A DNA stretch of 50,581 nucleotides from Phycisphaerae bacterium (lineage in GTDB: Bacteria > Planctomycetota > Phycisphaerae > Sedimentisphaerales > Anaerobacaceae): contig JAUWBI010000014.1 of the NCBI GenBank assembly GCA_030601745.1, positions 1 to 50,581 on the forward strand, in the 5' to 3' direction. Of this stretch, positions 32,135 to 39,609 are shown one piece after another. The notes below the pieces were generated by a model. The model was not told the DNA's origin, did not search any database, and saw only the letters and a program-made list of their open reading frames with translations. Position 1 is the first letter of the stretch, and every line of letters begins with the position of its first letter. Made by a program: the position numbers and the translations under genes.

Positions 32135-32968
32135 TTATACCGTAAAGGAACGGAATTCCTGCGTGAGCAATTTCGTATATTTGCCGGGCTTACCATTGCC
32201 GATGGACTTACCATCGAATCTGACCACGGGAACAATATCTTTAGTAGTTACAGCGATAAAAAGCTCATCCGCACAGCTTGCTTGCTGTGGCGTCAACGAT
32301 TTTTCTATTACTTCTAATCCGATATTTTTGCCTGCCTCGAGCGCAAATTTGCGCGTAATCGAAGGCAGAATATTAGCGGTGAGTGGAGCGGTCTGGAGCG
32401 TCCGTCCGAAGAGCGCAAAAAACGCTGAACCGGCCCCTTCGGTTATCAAGCCCGCCTCATCGACAAGTATCGCCTCGGCACAACCCTTTTGAGCGGCATC
32501 CTGGCGAGCAAGAACATTGGCTAACAGATTTAGCGACTTTATGTCGCATCTTTTCCATCGCCGGTCAGGATGGGTCGATACTGCGATGCCTTTGTTTTTT
32601 TCTTCTGCGTCGTCGGGCACCTCCGTAACGGTCAGAAAGAAGTTGGGCTTTAAGTCGGCATCCCAGATATGGTTTCGCGGCGCCGAACCGCGAGTAACGT
32701 GAAAATATATCTTGGCGTTGGAAATGCCCGCAGCGTCAAAGGCCTTTCGGACCCGCGAACGAATCCGGTCAATGTCCACACCGGTTATTTCAATCGCAGC
32801 AAGGTTATTGGCAAATCTTTGCAGGTGTTCTTCAAGTGCAAAAATTTTGCCGTCGTAGCTGCGCACCACCTCATAAACCCCGTCACCAAAGTAGATTCCA
32901 CGGTCAAAATAAACCGGCTCAAGCTCCTCTACCGGCACGATTTTGTCCTGTATCATAGCTACCTGCAT
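32135..32968 (-). CDS. Class IV aminotransferase, probable D-amino-acid aminotransferase
   Basis: A 277-residue fold-type IV PLP enzyme. AAGGAG precedes the ATG. It shows YFDRGIYFGDGVYEVVRSYDGK at the N-terminus, IYFHVTRGSAPRNH, the PLP lysine in CDIKSLNLLANVLA, EAILVDEAGLITEGAGSAFF, and FIAVTTKDIVPV near the end. The spacing and the RGSAPRNH region fit D-alanine aminotransferase (Dat) better than IlvE or PabC, so D-Glu or D-Ala supply is likely, but class IV members are hard to separate by eye. It is divergent from rplU and separated from the GH95 gene by a palindrome-rich gap that may terminate it. Confidence 0.8.
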   Translation of the reverse strand: MQVAMIQDKIVPVEELEPVYFDRGIYFGDGVYEVVRSYDGKIFALEEHLQRFANNLAAIEITGVDIDRIRSRVRKAFDAAGISNAKIYFHVTRGSAPRNHIWDADLKPNFFLTVTEVPDDAEEKNKGIAVSTHPDRRWKRCDIKSLNLLANVLARQDAAQKGCAEAILVDEAGLITEGAGSAFFALFGRTLQTAPLTANILPSITRKFALEAGKNIGLEVIEKSLTPQQASCADELFIAVTTKDIVPVVRFDGKSIGNGKPGKYTKLLTQEFRSFTV

Positions 32969-33184
32969 AAAATCGCTCCTTCGATTCTCGTAATTGGTTA
33001 ACTGGTTAAATACTCACACTCACCGCTCACCAATTAACCACTCACCATTTTTACGAGTATCGGGCATTGAGTATCGAGCACCCGGCATCGGGAATTTTAA
33101 CTTCGTATTCAATGACAGGACACAAAAATATCTGATAATTTGCTTTACAAAAAAACATTGGATACGTAGAATACCACACCTGTT

Positions 33185-33240
33185 CGGATGTGACACGGGC
33201 TTCCAGCCCGTGAACGGCCAAGATGGCCGTTATACAAAGC
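33185..33240. repeat. Palindromic repeat in front of rplU
   Basis: ACACGGGCTTCCAGCCCGTG, then AACGGCCAAGATGGCCGTT: two adjacent palindromes. The same classes occur at 25725-25760 and 33587-33625. It lies 15-70 bp upstream of the rplU start, in the expected leader. Confidence 0.65.
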
Positions 33241-33254
33241 CGGGAGTTCTTGGA

Positions 33255-33584
33255 ATGTATGCGGTAATTGAACAAGGCGGAAAGCAATATAAAGTCGCTC
33301 AGGGCGATTGTCTAAATATCGAGCTGACCGATGTCCCGCCCGATGCCACGACCATCGAGCTGGACAAAGTTTTGTTGGTGAGTGACGGCGAAAAAATAAA
33401 AATCGGCACGCCGTATCTTAAGGGTGCAAAGGTCGTTGTCTCATTTAAGACCACCGCTGAAGACGCTGTTGTTAAAGGAAAGAAACTCTATCCGATGCAC
33501 TTTCGCAGGCGCAAACACAGCAGGAGACGCATTGGCCACCGCCAGAAGTATCTGCAGGTAACAATCGACAAAATAGAAGTGTAA
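33255..33584 (+). CDS. rplU: 50S ribosomal protein L21
   Basis: The ATG at 33255 begins MYAVIEQGGKQYKVAQGD, the standard L21 start; a longer in-frame reading from 32994 crosses the palindromic repeat and is not part of the protein. The 109 residues include TIELDKVLLVSDGEKIKIGTPYL, GKKLYPMHFRRRKHSRRRIGHRQKYLQVTI, typical of the basic RNA-binding C-terminus. It is a large-subunit component that contacts 23S rRNA and L20. L21 is usually followed by rpmA (L27); here a palindrome and a leftward gene follow, so rpmA must be elsewhere. GGGAG is a weak ribosome site. Confidence 0.93.
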   Translation: MYAVIEQGGKQYKVAQGDCLNIELTDVPPDATTIELDKVLLVSDGEKIKIGTPYLKGAKVVVSFKTTAEDAVVKGKKLYPMHFRRRKHSRRRIGHRQKYLQVTIDKIEV

Positions 33585-33585
33585 C

Positions 33586-33625
33586 ACGGGCTTCCAGCCC
33601 GTGCACGGGCTGGAAGCCCGTGTTA
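33586..33625. terminator. Palindrome between rplU and the siroheme-type gene
   Basis: CACGGGCTTCCAGCCCGTG is followed directly by its near mirror CACGGGCTGGAAGCCCGTG. It can fold as a strong hairpin between convergent genes and may serve both as terminator, but it is also a member of a dispersed palindrome class. Confidence 0.5.
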
Positions 33626-34267
33626 CGACTGGGGTTTATGTTCTTTTATGATTTTTTCGGCTCGGTCCCGCCAGGTGGCTGCGCCGTTTTCAACAAAATA
33701 TTCGAACGACTTATCATCAACCAGTTGCCCTAAAAGAGTTTTACGGTCGGCGGGGCCCGGCACATCTTTAATAATGCGTTTTCGAAGCGTTTCCAGCTCA
33801 GCCACAAACTCGCCATGTTTGTCGGTGAAGGTCTGCTCCAGCTTCTTTCTTATATGGCCGGCATAGGCCGGGCAATGACCTTCAGTGCCGACGGCTATCT
33901 GCAGGTCGCCGCGCTTCACAACGGCCGGCACAAAAAAATCGCAAAGCTCCGGCTCATCAACTACATTACATAAAATCTCCAGCTCCTGACAATCCTTGTA
34001 TATCCGTCTGTTGAGTTCAGGATTATTTGTTGCAGCTATAGCAAGCACCGCACCCGTCAGATATTCTTTGGAATATCTGGACTTTATCAATTTAGCGTTT
34101 GCGCCCTGATTTTGAATTGTCAGCATATCATCGACATGCTCGGCTACTACCACCACCCGGGCTCCCGCTGCAAGCAGCGCCTGTGCCTTTCGCAGGGCCA
34201 CAGCCCCCGCACCTATCACAACTGCACGACGACCACCCAGTTCCAGAAATATCGGATACTTAGCCAT
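33623..34267 (-). CDS. Precorrin-2 dehydrogenase/sirohydrochlorin ferrochelatase-type protein
   Basis: The ATG at 34267 begins MAKYPIFLELGGRRAVVIGAGAVALRKAQALLAAGA, the NAD-binding Rossmann motif of the CysG/Met8 N-terminal module. The 214 residues include LAIAATNNPELNRRIYKDC, CNVVDEPELCDFFVPAVVKRGDLQIAVGTEGHCPAYAGHIRKKLE, diagnostic of siroheme synthase. It would oxidise precorrin-2 and insert iron for siroheme, or be an HemA-associated relative. No uroporphyrinogen methyltransferase domain or hem genes are adjacent. A TATAAT box ends only six bases before the ATG, so the transcript is probably leaderless. Confidence 0.85.
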   Translation of the reverse strand: MAKYPIFLELGGRRAVVIGAGAVALRKAQALLAAGARVVVVAEHVDDMLTIQNQGANAKLIKSRYSKEYLTGAVLAIAATNNPELNRRIYKDCQELEILCNVVDEPELCDFFVPAVVKRGDLQIAVGTEGHCPAYAGHIRKKLEQTFTDKHGEFVAELETLRKRIIKDVPGPADRKTLLGQLVDDKSFEYFVENGAATWRDRAEKIIKEHKPQS

Positions 34268-34273
34268 AAAACT

Positions 34274-34300
34274 ATTATACCACACCTCGACCGACAGCAA
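34274..34300 (-). promoter_or_regulatory. Promoter giving a probable leaderless transcript
   Basis: On the minus strand TATAAT occupies 34279-34274 and a weak TTGCTG lies 15 bp upstream. Transcription would start at about the A of the ATG at 34267. No Shine-Dalgarno sequence is present. Confidence 0.5.
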
Positions 34301-34455
34301 CATCGAAATTAAAAGAAACGAGCAGTCAAACTCCCTCAGCCGCAGCAGCAGGTAACGCCGGCTTTCCTATTCTATTTTAAGGGAAATTTTGGGTCTTTTC
34401 AATTCGCAAAATTCGCTGATATAGTGTAAACTCAGGTAGTTCGTAAGTTCATAGT

Positions 34456-34590
34456 GCTCTGTCGCAGTTCAGTTGATGGTTGTCATTGCGAGCGAAGCGA
34501 AGCAATCTCTATCGTTCGATACTATGAGATTGCCACGGCTATATTCTGTGGCCTCGTAATGACAGTTTCTCAAATCGTGTGCGACAGAGC
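34456..34590. mobile_element. MITE-like element, 135 bp
   Basis: Perfect 11-bp terminal inverted repeats GCTCTGTCGCA (34456-34466) and TGCGACAGAGC (34580-34590). Inside is a second pair TGTCATTGCGAG/CTCGTAATGACA with one mismatch, then AGCAATCTC/GAGATTGC. No coding capacity. It is flanked by similar AGTTCGTAAG and AGTTCGTAGA. The inner module (CATTGCGAGCGAAGCGAAGC) is a dispersed repeat I recognise from many environmental genomes. Confidence 0.7.
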
Positions 34591-34616
34591 AATAGTTCGT
34601 AGAAAAAGTAAAAGGT

Positions 34617-35150
34617 ATGAGTGAAATAAAGAAATTGACATCCCCTCTGACCCAAGCTGATGTGCGTTCGTTAAAAGCGGGCGACCAGGTCTCTTTGACC
34701 GGCGTAATCTATACCGCCCGGGACATCGCACACAAAAGATTGTGCAAGGCGATAGACTCTGGGTGTGAGCTGCCGTTCGAACTTGAAGGAGCGATTATTT
34801 ACTTTTGTGGCCCTACGCCTGCCCGGCCCGGAAGGGTAATCGGCGCTGCCGGCCCCACCACCTCATCAAGAATGGATGCTTTCAGCCCCAAACTAATTGC
34901 CAACGGCCTTAAAGCAATGCTCGGAAAAGGATATCGGGGCGCTGAAGTTAGAGAAGCCCTGAAAAAATACGGTGCGGTCCATTTCTCTACTATCGGCGGA
35001 GCCGGTGCTCTGCTCTCCCGGTACATCACCTCCGCAGAAGTAATTGCTTATGAGGATTTGGGAGCTGAAGCCGTAAGGAAACTGAAGGTAGTTGATTTCC
35101 CCGCTGTCGTCGCCTACGACGCTCAAGGCAGGAGCGTCTATAGTTCGTAG
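34617..35150 (+). CDS. Fumarate hydratase class I, beta subunit type (orphan)
   Basis: A 177-residue Fe-S hydro-lyase beta-domain protein: LKAGDQVSLTGVIYTARDIAHKRL, GAIIYFCGPTPARPGRVIGAAGPTTSSRMD, KYGAVHFSTIGGAGALLSRYI, the swivelling domain that joins the 4Fe-4S alpha subunit in fumarase or tartrate dehydratase. In two-subunit enzymes the alpha gene is normally just upstream; here that position holds a MITE-like element and a leftward gene. So the alpha subunit is elsewhere or lost. The stop codon and last two Ser codons lie in the TTCGTAG repeat bordering the next element, so the C-terminus may be slightly altered. Weak ribosome site (AAAGG). Confidence 0.82.
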   Translation: MSEIKKLTSPLTQADVRSLKAGDQVSLTGVIYTARDIAHKRLCKAIDSGCELPFELEGAIIYFCGPTPARPGRVIGAAGPTTSSRMDAFSPKLIANGLKAMLGKGYRGAEVREALKKYGAVHFSTIGGAGALLSRYITSAEVIAYEDLGAEAVRKLKVVDFPAVVAYDAQGRSVYSS

Positions 35151-35603
35151 TTGTTAGTTCGTTGTTCGTAGAAAAACCATACTGTCTGTGGAAAAGAATT
35201 GGGAGTTGCAATTGATTGGTTTTAAATTTGAAGAATTGGTGGTTTACCAAAAAGCTATCGACTTTGTTGACAAAATCTATTCGTTGACTAAAGGATATCC
35301 TCATGATGAGATGTTTGGCCTGACGAGTCAGTTACGACGAGCAGTGGTGTCAATTTCATTGAATATTGCTGAGGGTTCAGCAAGAACCAAAAAGGAATTT
35401 AATAGGTTTTTGGATACAGCAAGAGGGTCTGTTTTTGAATGTGTGGCGATATTACGAATTTCTCTCAAACAAAATTATATAAATAAGTCGGCGTTCGAGG
35501 AACTCAAAGAATACCTCGTTGAAATATCAAAAATGTTGAGTGGCTTGAAACACTCCTTGACCCGGCAAATCAGCACTACCAACTACGAACTACGAACTAC
35601 GAA
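35142..35603. mobile_element. Four-helix-bundle (IVP) element bounded by TTCGTAG tracts
   Basis: GTTCGTAG-type tracts in one orientation lie at 35142-35171 and in the opposite orientation (CTACGAAC) at 35582-35602, enclosing the four-helix-bundle gene. The arrangement suggests a short element with imperfect inverted ends that inserted between the fumarase gene and the YchF-like gene. The borders contribute codons to both neighbours. Confidence 0.55.
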
Positions 35604-35616
35604 CAAGGAGATGTGA
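35188..35616 (+). CDS. Four-helix-bundle protein of the 23S rRNA intervening-sequence (IVP) family
   Basis: A 142-residue protein starting at GTG 35188 (TTG 35212 is an alternative). FEELVVYQKAIDFVDKIYSLTKGYPHDEMFGLTSQLRRAVVSI and LNIAEGSARTKKEFNRFLDTARGSVFE are the hallmarks of the family first seen in 23S rRNA intervening sequences, which forms pentameric four-helix bundles. The biochemical role is unsettled. It is not in an rRNA gene here. The C-terminal residues (YELRTTNKEM) are encoded by the flanking repeat, and the stop overlaps the next gene's GTG start (GTGA), so it may be read through as part of the same transcript. Confidence 0.8.
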   Translation: MEKNWELQLIGFKFEELVVYQKAIDFVDKIYSLTKGYPHDEMFGLTSQLRRAVVSISLNIAEGSARTKKEFNRFLDTARGSVFECVAILRISLKQNYINKSAFEELKEYLVEISKMLSGLKHSLTRQISTTNYELRTTNKEM

Positions 35617-36689
35617 AATTGAAAGTTGCTTTACTTGGCTTATTGCAATCCGGCAAGAGCACTATTCTGGCGAGCTTGAGCGGCAAGGCAATCCCGCCGG
35701 TCGGCTCAACGAAGATTGAAGAAGCTATTGTGCCGGTCCCCGACGAACGGCTCGATTGGCTGACCGAACACTACAAGCCCAAAAAAACAACCTATGCAAC
35801 AATCGACTGCCTCGACTTGCCGGGATTTAACTTTACCGATGAGCATGGCCGGGCTGCGGCAAGACGGCTGATTAACCAGATAAGAATCGTTGATATGTTT
35901 GTTCTGGTACTCCGGGCGTTTGAAGACCCAGCCGTACCGCCTTATCGAAACACTGTAAATCCAGACAGAGATTTGGCAGAGTTGCGGACCGAGCTGCTGC
36001 TTGCCGATTTAGAGCTTGTAGCCACACGCATAGAAAAACTCGAAAAGCAGGTGCATAAACCCACCAAGACCCAGGCACACGATAAGGCGAAGTTGGCCCT
36101 GCAAAAAAAATTGCAAGAGGCGATTGAATCGGAAAGGCCGATTAGCTCAGCTATCGAAACCGACGCTGAACGCGAAATGATTAAGTCCCTCGGATTCCTG
36201 ACCTTGAAGCCGATTGTGGTTGCAGTAAACGTTGGCGAGGACCAGCTAAACAAGAAATTCGATTTTACCGACCGTGTTGACAGCACTGTGCCGGTCACTA
36301 CAATTTGTGCCAAGCTGGAATATGAGCTGGTACAATTGGACGCCGACAGCAGGGCGGAGTTTATGGCTGATTTGGGCATCACCGAATCGGCAGCGAGTAA
36401 ATTCGCCGGGAGCTGCCATTCCGCGCTGGGCTTGATTAGCTTTTTAACGGTTGTCTCGGATGAGCTGCGGGCCTGGCCTATAAAGCAGGGCACTGTTGCG
36501 CTTGATGCGGCCGGCAAGGTGCATACCGACATTAAACGAGGTTTCATTAGGGCTGAAACTTTCGCCTTTGACGACCTGAAAGAGCTTGGCAGCGAAAAGG
36601 CCCTCAAAGCTGCCGGCAAAATTCGCCTCGAAGGCAAAGATTACGTTGTCCAGGACGGCGACATTATCCGTTTTAGATTTAACGTTTAA
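35613..36689 (+). CDS. YchF/OLA1-type P-loop ATPase (divergent)
   Basis: A 358-residue protein, the normal length of YchF. The GTG start overlaps the preceding stop and AAGGAG lies just upstream. The P-loop reads GLLQSGKST in place of the usual NVGKST, G3 is DLPG, and the base-recognition loop is VAVNVGED, similar to the NxxE of YchF. A coiled helical domain follows, then a TGS domain: GKVHTDIKRGFIRAETFAFDDL and GKIRLEGKDYVVQDGDIIRFRFNV, very close to YchF. YchF binds ATP and associates with ribosomes and stress responses. The altered P-loop suggests a paralogue, so a canonical ychF may exist elsewhere. Confidence 0.82.
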   Translation: MKLKVALLGLLQSGKSTILASLSGKAIPPVGSTKIEEAIVPVPDERLDWLTEHYKPKKTTYATIDCLDLPGFNFTDEHGRAAARRLINQIRIVDMFVLVLRAFEDPAVPPYRNTVNPDRDLAELRTELLLADLELVATRIEKLEKQVHKPTKTQAHDKAKLALQKKLQEAIESERPISSAIETDAEREMIKSLGFLTLKPIVVAVNVGEDQLNKKFDFTDRVDSTVPVTTICAKLEYELVQLDADSRAEFMADLGITESAASKFAGSCHSALGLISFLTVVSDELRAWPIKQGTVALDAAGKVHTDIKRGFIRAETFAFDDLKELGSEKALKAAGKIRLEGKDYVVQDGDIIRFRFNV

Positions 36690-36699
36690 GGTGATTAAG

Positions 36700-36758
36700 C
36701 CCGTTAGAAATTCTATAAGAGCAATGGTATGATACAAAAAAGAAAAATTTCTAACGGG
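36700..36758. repeat. 13-bp perfect inverted repeat upstream of the dehydrogenase
   Basis: CCCGTTAGAAATT at 36700-36712 and AATTTCTAACGGG at 36746-36758, with a 33-bp AT-rich spacer. It can form a terminator-like hairpin after the YchF-like gene or act as an operator before the dehydrogenase. A shorter relative (CGTTAGAGAC/GTCTCTAACG) is at 40057-40088. Confidence 0.6.
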
Positions 36759-36777
36759 ATAACAAGGGAATAGTTAT

Positions 36778-37812
36778 ATGAGAGCCGTTGTATTGACCGG
36801 TATCAGGCAGATGGAGCTTACGGATGTGCCGGAGCCGAGTATAAAAGAAGATGGCGATGTTCTGCTCAAAATAGAAAGAGTAGGCATCTGCGGTTCCGAT
36901 GTGCACTATTACGAAACCGGCAGAATCGGTTTACAAATTGTCGAGTATCCCTTCATAATAGGCCATGAATGTGCTGCGACCGTTAAAGCCGTGGGCAAGT
37001 CGGTCACCCGTGTTAAGGTTGCCGACAAAGTAGCGGTCGACCCGGCGGTATCGTGCCACGAGTGTGACCAGTGCATCCAGGGCAGAGAGAACACCTGTCA
37101 TAATGTCCGTTTTCTTGGCGCACCGGGGCAGGGCGGTGGATGTTTGTGTGAGTATCTTGTTATGCCGCAGGAATGCTGTTTTCCAACCAACGGGGCGATT
37201 ACACTCGAACAGGGAGCTTTGTGTGAACCCTTGTCCATAGCCGTATATGCTGTCAAAAGGGCCTGCTTACCAAAAGATGCAGACGTTGCGATTCTCGGGG
37301 CAGGGCCAATCGGCCTGAGCTGTCTGCTCAACGTCCACGCTGAAAATGCACGTGCCTGTTATATGACCGAGAAAATTGATGAGCGCATAAAAGGCGCAAA
37401 GCAGGGCGGTGCAACCTGGGCCGGCAATCCGAATAAGCAGGATGTAGTCAAAGAAATTCTTCAGCAACAACCCGCCGGTATGAATGTTGTTTTTGAATGT
37501 GCCGGCCAGCAGGAAACAATCGACCAGGCCGTCGAGCTGCTCAAGCCGGGCGGAAAGTTCGTGCTTATTGGCAGTCCCCGCACGGAAAGAATCTCTTTTG
37601 ATATCGACAGGATACGCAGAAAGGAAATTACCATTATAAATATCAGAAGGCAAAACAAATGCACGCAGGCTGCTATAGATATAATCGCTTCCGGTAAGGT
37701 CAGTGTGGATTTTATGATAACTCACAGGTTCAAACTCGAACAAACTCAGGATGCCTTCGATATAGTGGCTGGCTACCGCGATGGCGTAATCAAAGCAATA
37801 ATTAGTGTGTAA
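36778..37812 (+). CDS. Zinc-dependent polyol/sugar dehydrogenase (MDR family)
   Basis: A 344-residue medium-chain dehydrogenase. Catalytic zinc ligands: Cys in GICGSDVHYYETG, HE in IIGHECAATV, and Glu in CEPLSIAVYA. Structural zinc: four Cys in CHECDQC...ENTC. The Rossmann motif is VAILGAGPIGLSC. It resembles sorbitol/xylitol or threonine dehydrogenases, so oxidation of a polyol or sugar with NAD is likely. It lies 38 bp before an SDR gene, and the pair may act in sequence on a monosaccharide (for example fucose, galactose or arabinitol derivatives). No strong ribosome site; AAGGGAATAG precedes the ATG. Confidence 0.83.
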   Translation: MRAVVLTGIRQMELTDVPEPSIKEDGDVLLKIERVGICGSDVHYYETGRIGLQIVEYPFIIGHECAATVKAVGKSVTRVKVADKVAVDPAVSCHECDQCIQGRENTCHNVRFLGAPGQGGGCLCEYLVMPQECCFPTNGAITLEQGALCEPLSIAVYAVKRACLPKDADVAILGAGPIGLSCLLNVHAENARACYMTEKIDERIKGAKQGGATWAGNPNKQDVVKEILQQQPAGMNVVFECAGQQETIDQAVELLKPGGKFVLIGSPRTERISFDIDRIRRKEITIINIRRQNKCTQAAIDIIASGKVSVDFMITHRFKLEQTQDAFDIVAGYRDGVIKAIISV

Positions 37813-37850
37813 ACTTATGCAAAAATCAAATTCTTTGGAGATTAAACTGG

Positions 37851-38669
37851 ATGAGTTGGCTTAATTTGGAAGGAAAAGTCGCAATCGTTACCGGAGGGGC
37901 TTCCGGCCTCGGCAAAGCTGTTTGTGAGGGATTAGCCGAAGTAGGAGCGAAAATTGTCGTCGCCGATATAGACAAAGAAGGCGCTAAACAAACCGCCGCT
38001 GAGTTAAAGGAGAAATTCGGCGGCGAGCATATTTCTACTGCGACAGATGTAACCAGTAAAGCAAGTGTTGACGCTATGATACAGGCGACACTCGACGCTT
38101 TTGGCAGCGTTAATATTATGGTCAACAACGCCGGTATAAATATCCCGCGGCTGCTCGTCGACCCGGCGGGCAAAGAGGAGCTGACTGAAGAGATTTGGGA
38201 CAAGGTTGTCTCAATTAATCAAAAAGGACTCTTCCTGTGCGCGCAGGCGGCTGCGCGGGTTATGATTAAGGCCGGCAATGGCGGTGTCATAATCAATATG
38301 GCTTCCGAGTCCGGCTCCGAAGGTTCAGAAGGACAAAGTGTTTATGCCGCCACAAAGGCGGCCGTCTACAATCTGACCAGGTCCTGGGCAAAGGAGCTCG
38401 GCAAACACAATGTCCGTGTTGTCGGCGTCGCCCCGGGTATCTTGGAACCGACCGCTCTGCGCTCTGAGGAATACGAACGGGCGCTGGTCTACACGCGCGG
38501 AATCACCATCGAGAAACTGCGCGAACGTTATAAGAAAGCTGCCATCCCGCTGGGAAGAAGTGGCAAACTGAGTGAAGTTGCCAATACGGTATGCTTCCTG
38601 GCCTCCGACCGCAGCGCCTACATTCACGGCACCGTCATTAACGTTTCCGGCGGCAAGACCAGAGCCTGA
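37851..38669 (+). CDS. Short-chain dehydrogenase/reductase, sugar or polyol type
   Basis: A 272-residue classical SDR: cofactor motif VTGGASGLGKAV, VADID (acidic residue favouring NAD), NNAG, catalytic Ser in NMASESGSEG, and the YAATK catalytic Tyr-Lys. The C-terminus VNVSGGKTRA and the closing GRSGKLSEVANTVCFLASD resemble sorbitol-6-phosphate 2-dehydrogenase-like and glucose/fucose dehydrogenases. GGAG lies 13-16 bases upstream of ATG 37851. It probably forms a two-gene unit with the MDR dehydrogenase; the substrate is unknown. Confidence 0.85.
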   Translation: MSWLNLEGKVAIVTGGASGLGKAVCEGLAEVGAKIVVADIDKEGAKQTAAELKEKFGGEHISTATDVTSKASVDAMIQATLDAFGSVNIMVNNAGINIPRLLVDPAGKEELTEEIWDKVVSINQKGLFLCAQAAARVMIKAGNGGVIINMASESGSEGSEGQSVYAATKAAVYNLTRSWAKELGKHNVRVVGVAPGILEPTALRSEEYERALVYTRGITIEKLRERYKKAAIPLGRSGKLSEVANTVCFLASDRSAYIHGTVINVSGGKTRA

Positions 38670-38738
38670 GTCATTTTTGGGTCAAGAACATCATTTTTTT
38701 CTTGAAAATCCCCCTTCTATAGTGTAATATCATATTGA

Positions 38739-38768
38739 TATGCGGAAACTACATAGGCATAGTTAGAT
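38739..38768. repeat. Cassette-border repeat, partial copy 0
   Basis: TATGCGGAAACTACATAGGC followed by ATAGTTAGAT resembles the right half of the repeat at 39224-39301. It ends in GTTAGAT (38762-38768), which fits the GTTRRRY consensus of integron attC right ends. The left half is missing or too diverged. Confidence 0.4.
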
Positions 38769-38772
38769 TTAG

Positions 38773-38802
38773 TTGAGGATGAATTAAAAATATTTATATA
38801 AT
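38773..38802 (+). promoter_or_regulatory. Promoter of protease gene 1
   Basis: TTGAGG (38773-38778) and TATAAT (38797-38802) with an 18-bp spacer, directly after the repeat border. AAAGGAG follows at about 38819-38825 before the ATG at 38835. Confidence 0.5.
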
Positions 38803-38834
38803 ACACTAGATCTTGAATAAAGGAGTCGAATGTT

Positions 38835-39221
38835 ATGGGAAGAATTGTTGCAAAAGTAACAGTAACTAATCCAATTGACAAAAATAAATCTCGAACATTT
38901 GACGCATTAGTTGATACAGGCGCTAGTATGCTAACATTACCAACGAATTGGAAGAAAGATTTAGGTAATTTGGCTGAAACGCGAATAGTGAAAGTAGAGT
39001 TTGCGGATCAAAAGATTAAAGAAGTAGAAATTTGTGGTCCGGTATCCATTCAAGTTGAAGGATTTCAGAAAATTTTTAGTGAAGTGGCCTTCTTGGAAAT
39101 GGATGCCTCAGATGGTACATATGAACTGTTAATAGGCTATATCCCATTGGAGCAATCAGGAATATTAGTGGACATGCTTGGCCATAGATTAAAAGCGGCC
39201 AAATATTTAGACTTAAAATAA
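38835..39221 (+). CDS. Clan AA (retropepsin-like) aspartic protease 1
   Basis: A 128-residue single-domain protein. The catalytic motif is ALVDTGASMLTLP, followed by strands and a C-terminal LLIGYIPLEQSGILVDMLGHRL, matching the bacterial retroviral-protease-like family in which LLG(x)LEL(x)G(x)VD follows the second hydrophobic-Gly motif. It should work as a homodimer; the target is unknown. AAAGGAG precedes the ATG at 38835; another ATG at 38830 is out of frame. The gene is AT-rich compared with the dehydrogenases upstream and is bounded by repeats, suggesting a laterally acquired cassette. Confidence 0.78.
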   Translation: MGRIVAKVTVTNPIDKNKSRTFDALVDTGASMLTLPTNWKKDLGNLAETRIVKVEFADQKIKEVEICGPVSIQVEGFQKIFSEVAFLEMDASDGTYELLIGYIPLEQSGILVDMLGHRLKAAKYLDLK

Positions 39222-39223
39222 AA

Positions 39224-39301
39224 ATCTAACAGCAGGGATATTATACGGCAAATCTGCCGGACGAAATTTTTATGCGGAAGTCATATAAGCAGTAGTTAGC
39301 T
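39224..39301. repeat. Cassette-border repeat, copy 1 (attC-like ends)
   Basis: A 78-bp unit starting ATCTAAC and ending GTTAGCT, so CTAAC/GTTAG are inverted ends. The inside contains a CGGCA/TGCCG hairpin over AATC. The left end fits RYYYAAC of attC sites; the right end differs from GTTRRRY at one base. The body matches 39848-39920 closely (AGCA(A/G)GGATATTATACGGC and AAATCTGCC shared). Confidence 0.55.
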
Positions 39302-39348
39302 GAAAAAATAATAAAAATATGACATAATTTCCTTGATAGGAGATAAAT

Positions 39349-39606
39349 ATGCCTGAAATTTGTCGTTTTCTTGGAATTGTTATTTATATGCTTTATGATG
39401 ACCACAGACCACCCCATTTTCATGCAGAATAGGGTGAATATCATATTACGGTTAATATTCTTACAGGAGTGGTTGAAGGTAAATTCCCTAAACGTGCTTT
39501 GCGTGCGGTATTTGAATGGCACGAAATATACAAAGATAAATTGTTAGAAGATTGGGAATTGGCAGAGAAGCACATGCCATTAAAGAAAATACCACCTTTG
39601 GAGTGA
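39349..39606 (+). pseudogene. DUF4160 protein (toxin-like) with premature stop
   Basis: AGGAG precedes ATG 39349. The frame reads MPEICRFLGIVIYMLYDDHR then PPHFHAE, stops at TAG 39430-39432, and continues in the same frame GEYHITVNI...FPKRALRAVFEWHEIYKDKLLEDWEL...KIPPLE to TGA 39604-39606. This is the whole DUF4160 family sequence with a Tyr codon (usually HAEYGEY) changed to TAG. The family pairs with DUF2442, encoded four bases downstream, in toxin-antitoxin-like modules. So the toxin-like partner appears inactivated by one base change while its neighbour is intact; readthrough of TAG or a sequencing error are the alternatives. Confidence 0.8.
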
Positions 39607-39609
39607 ATT

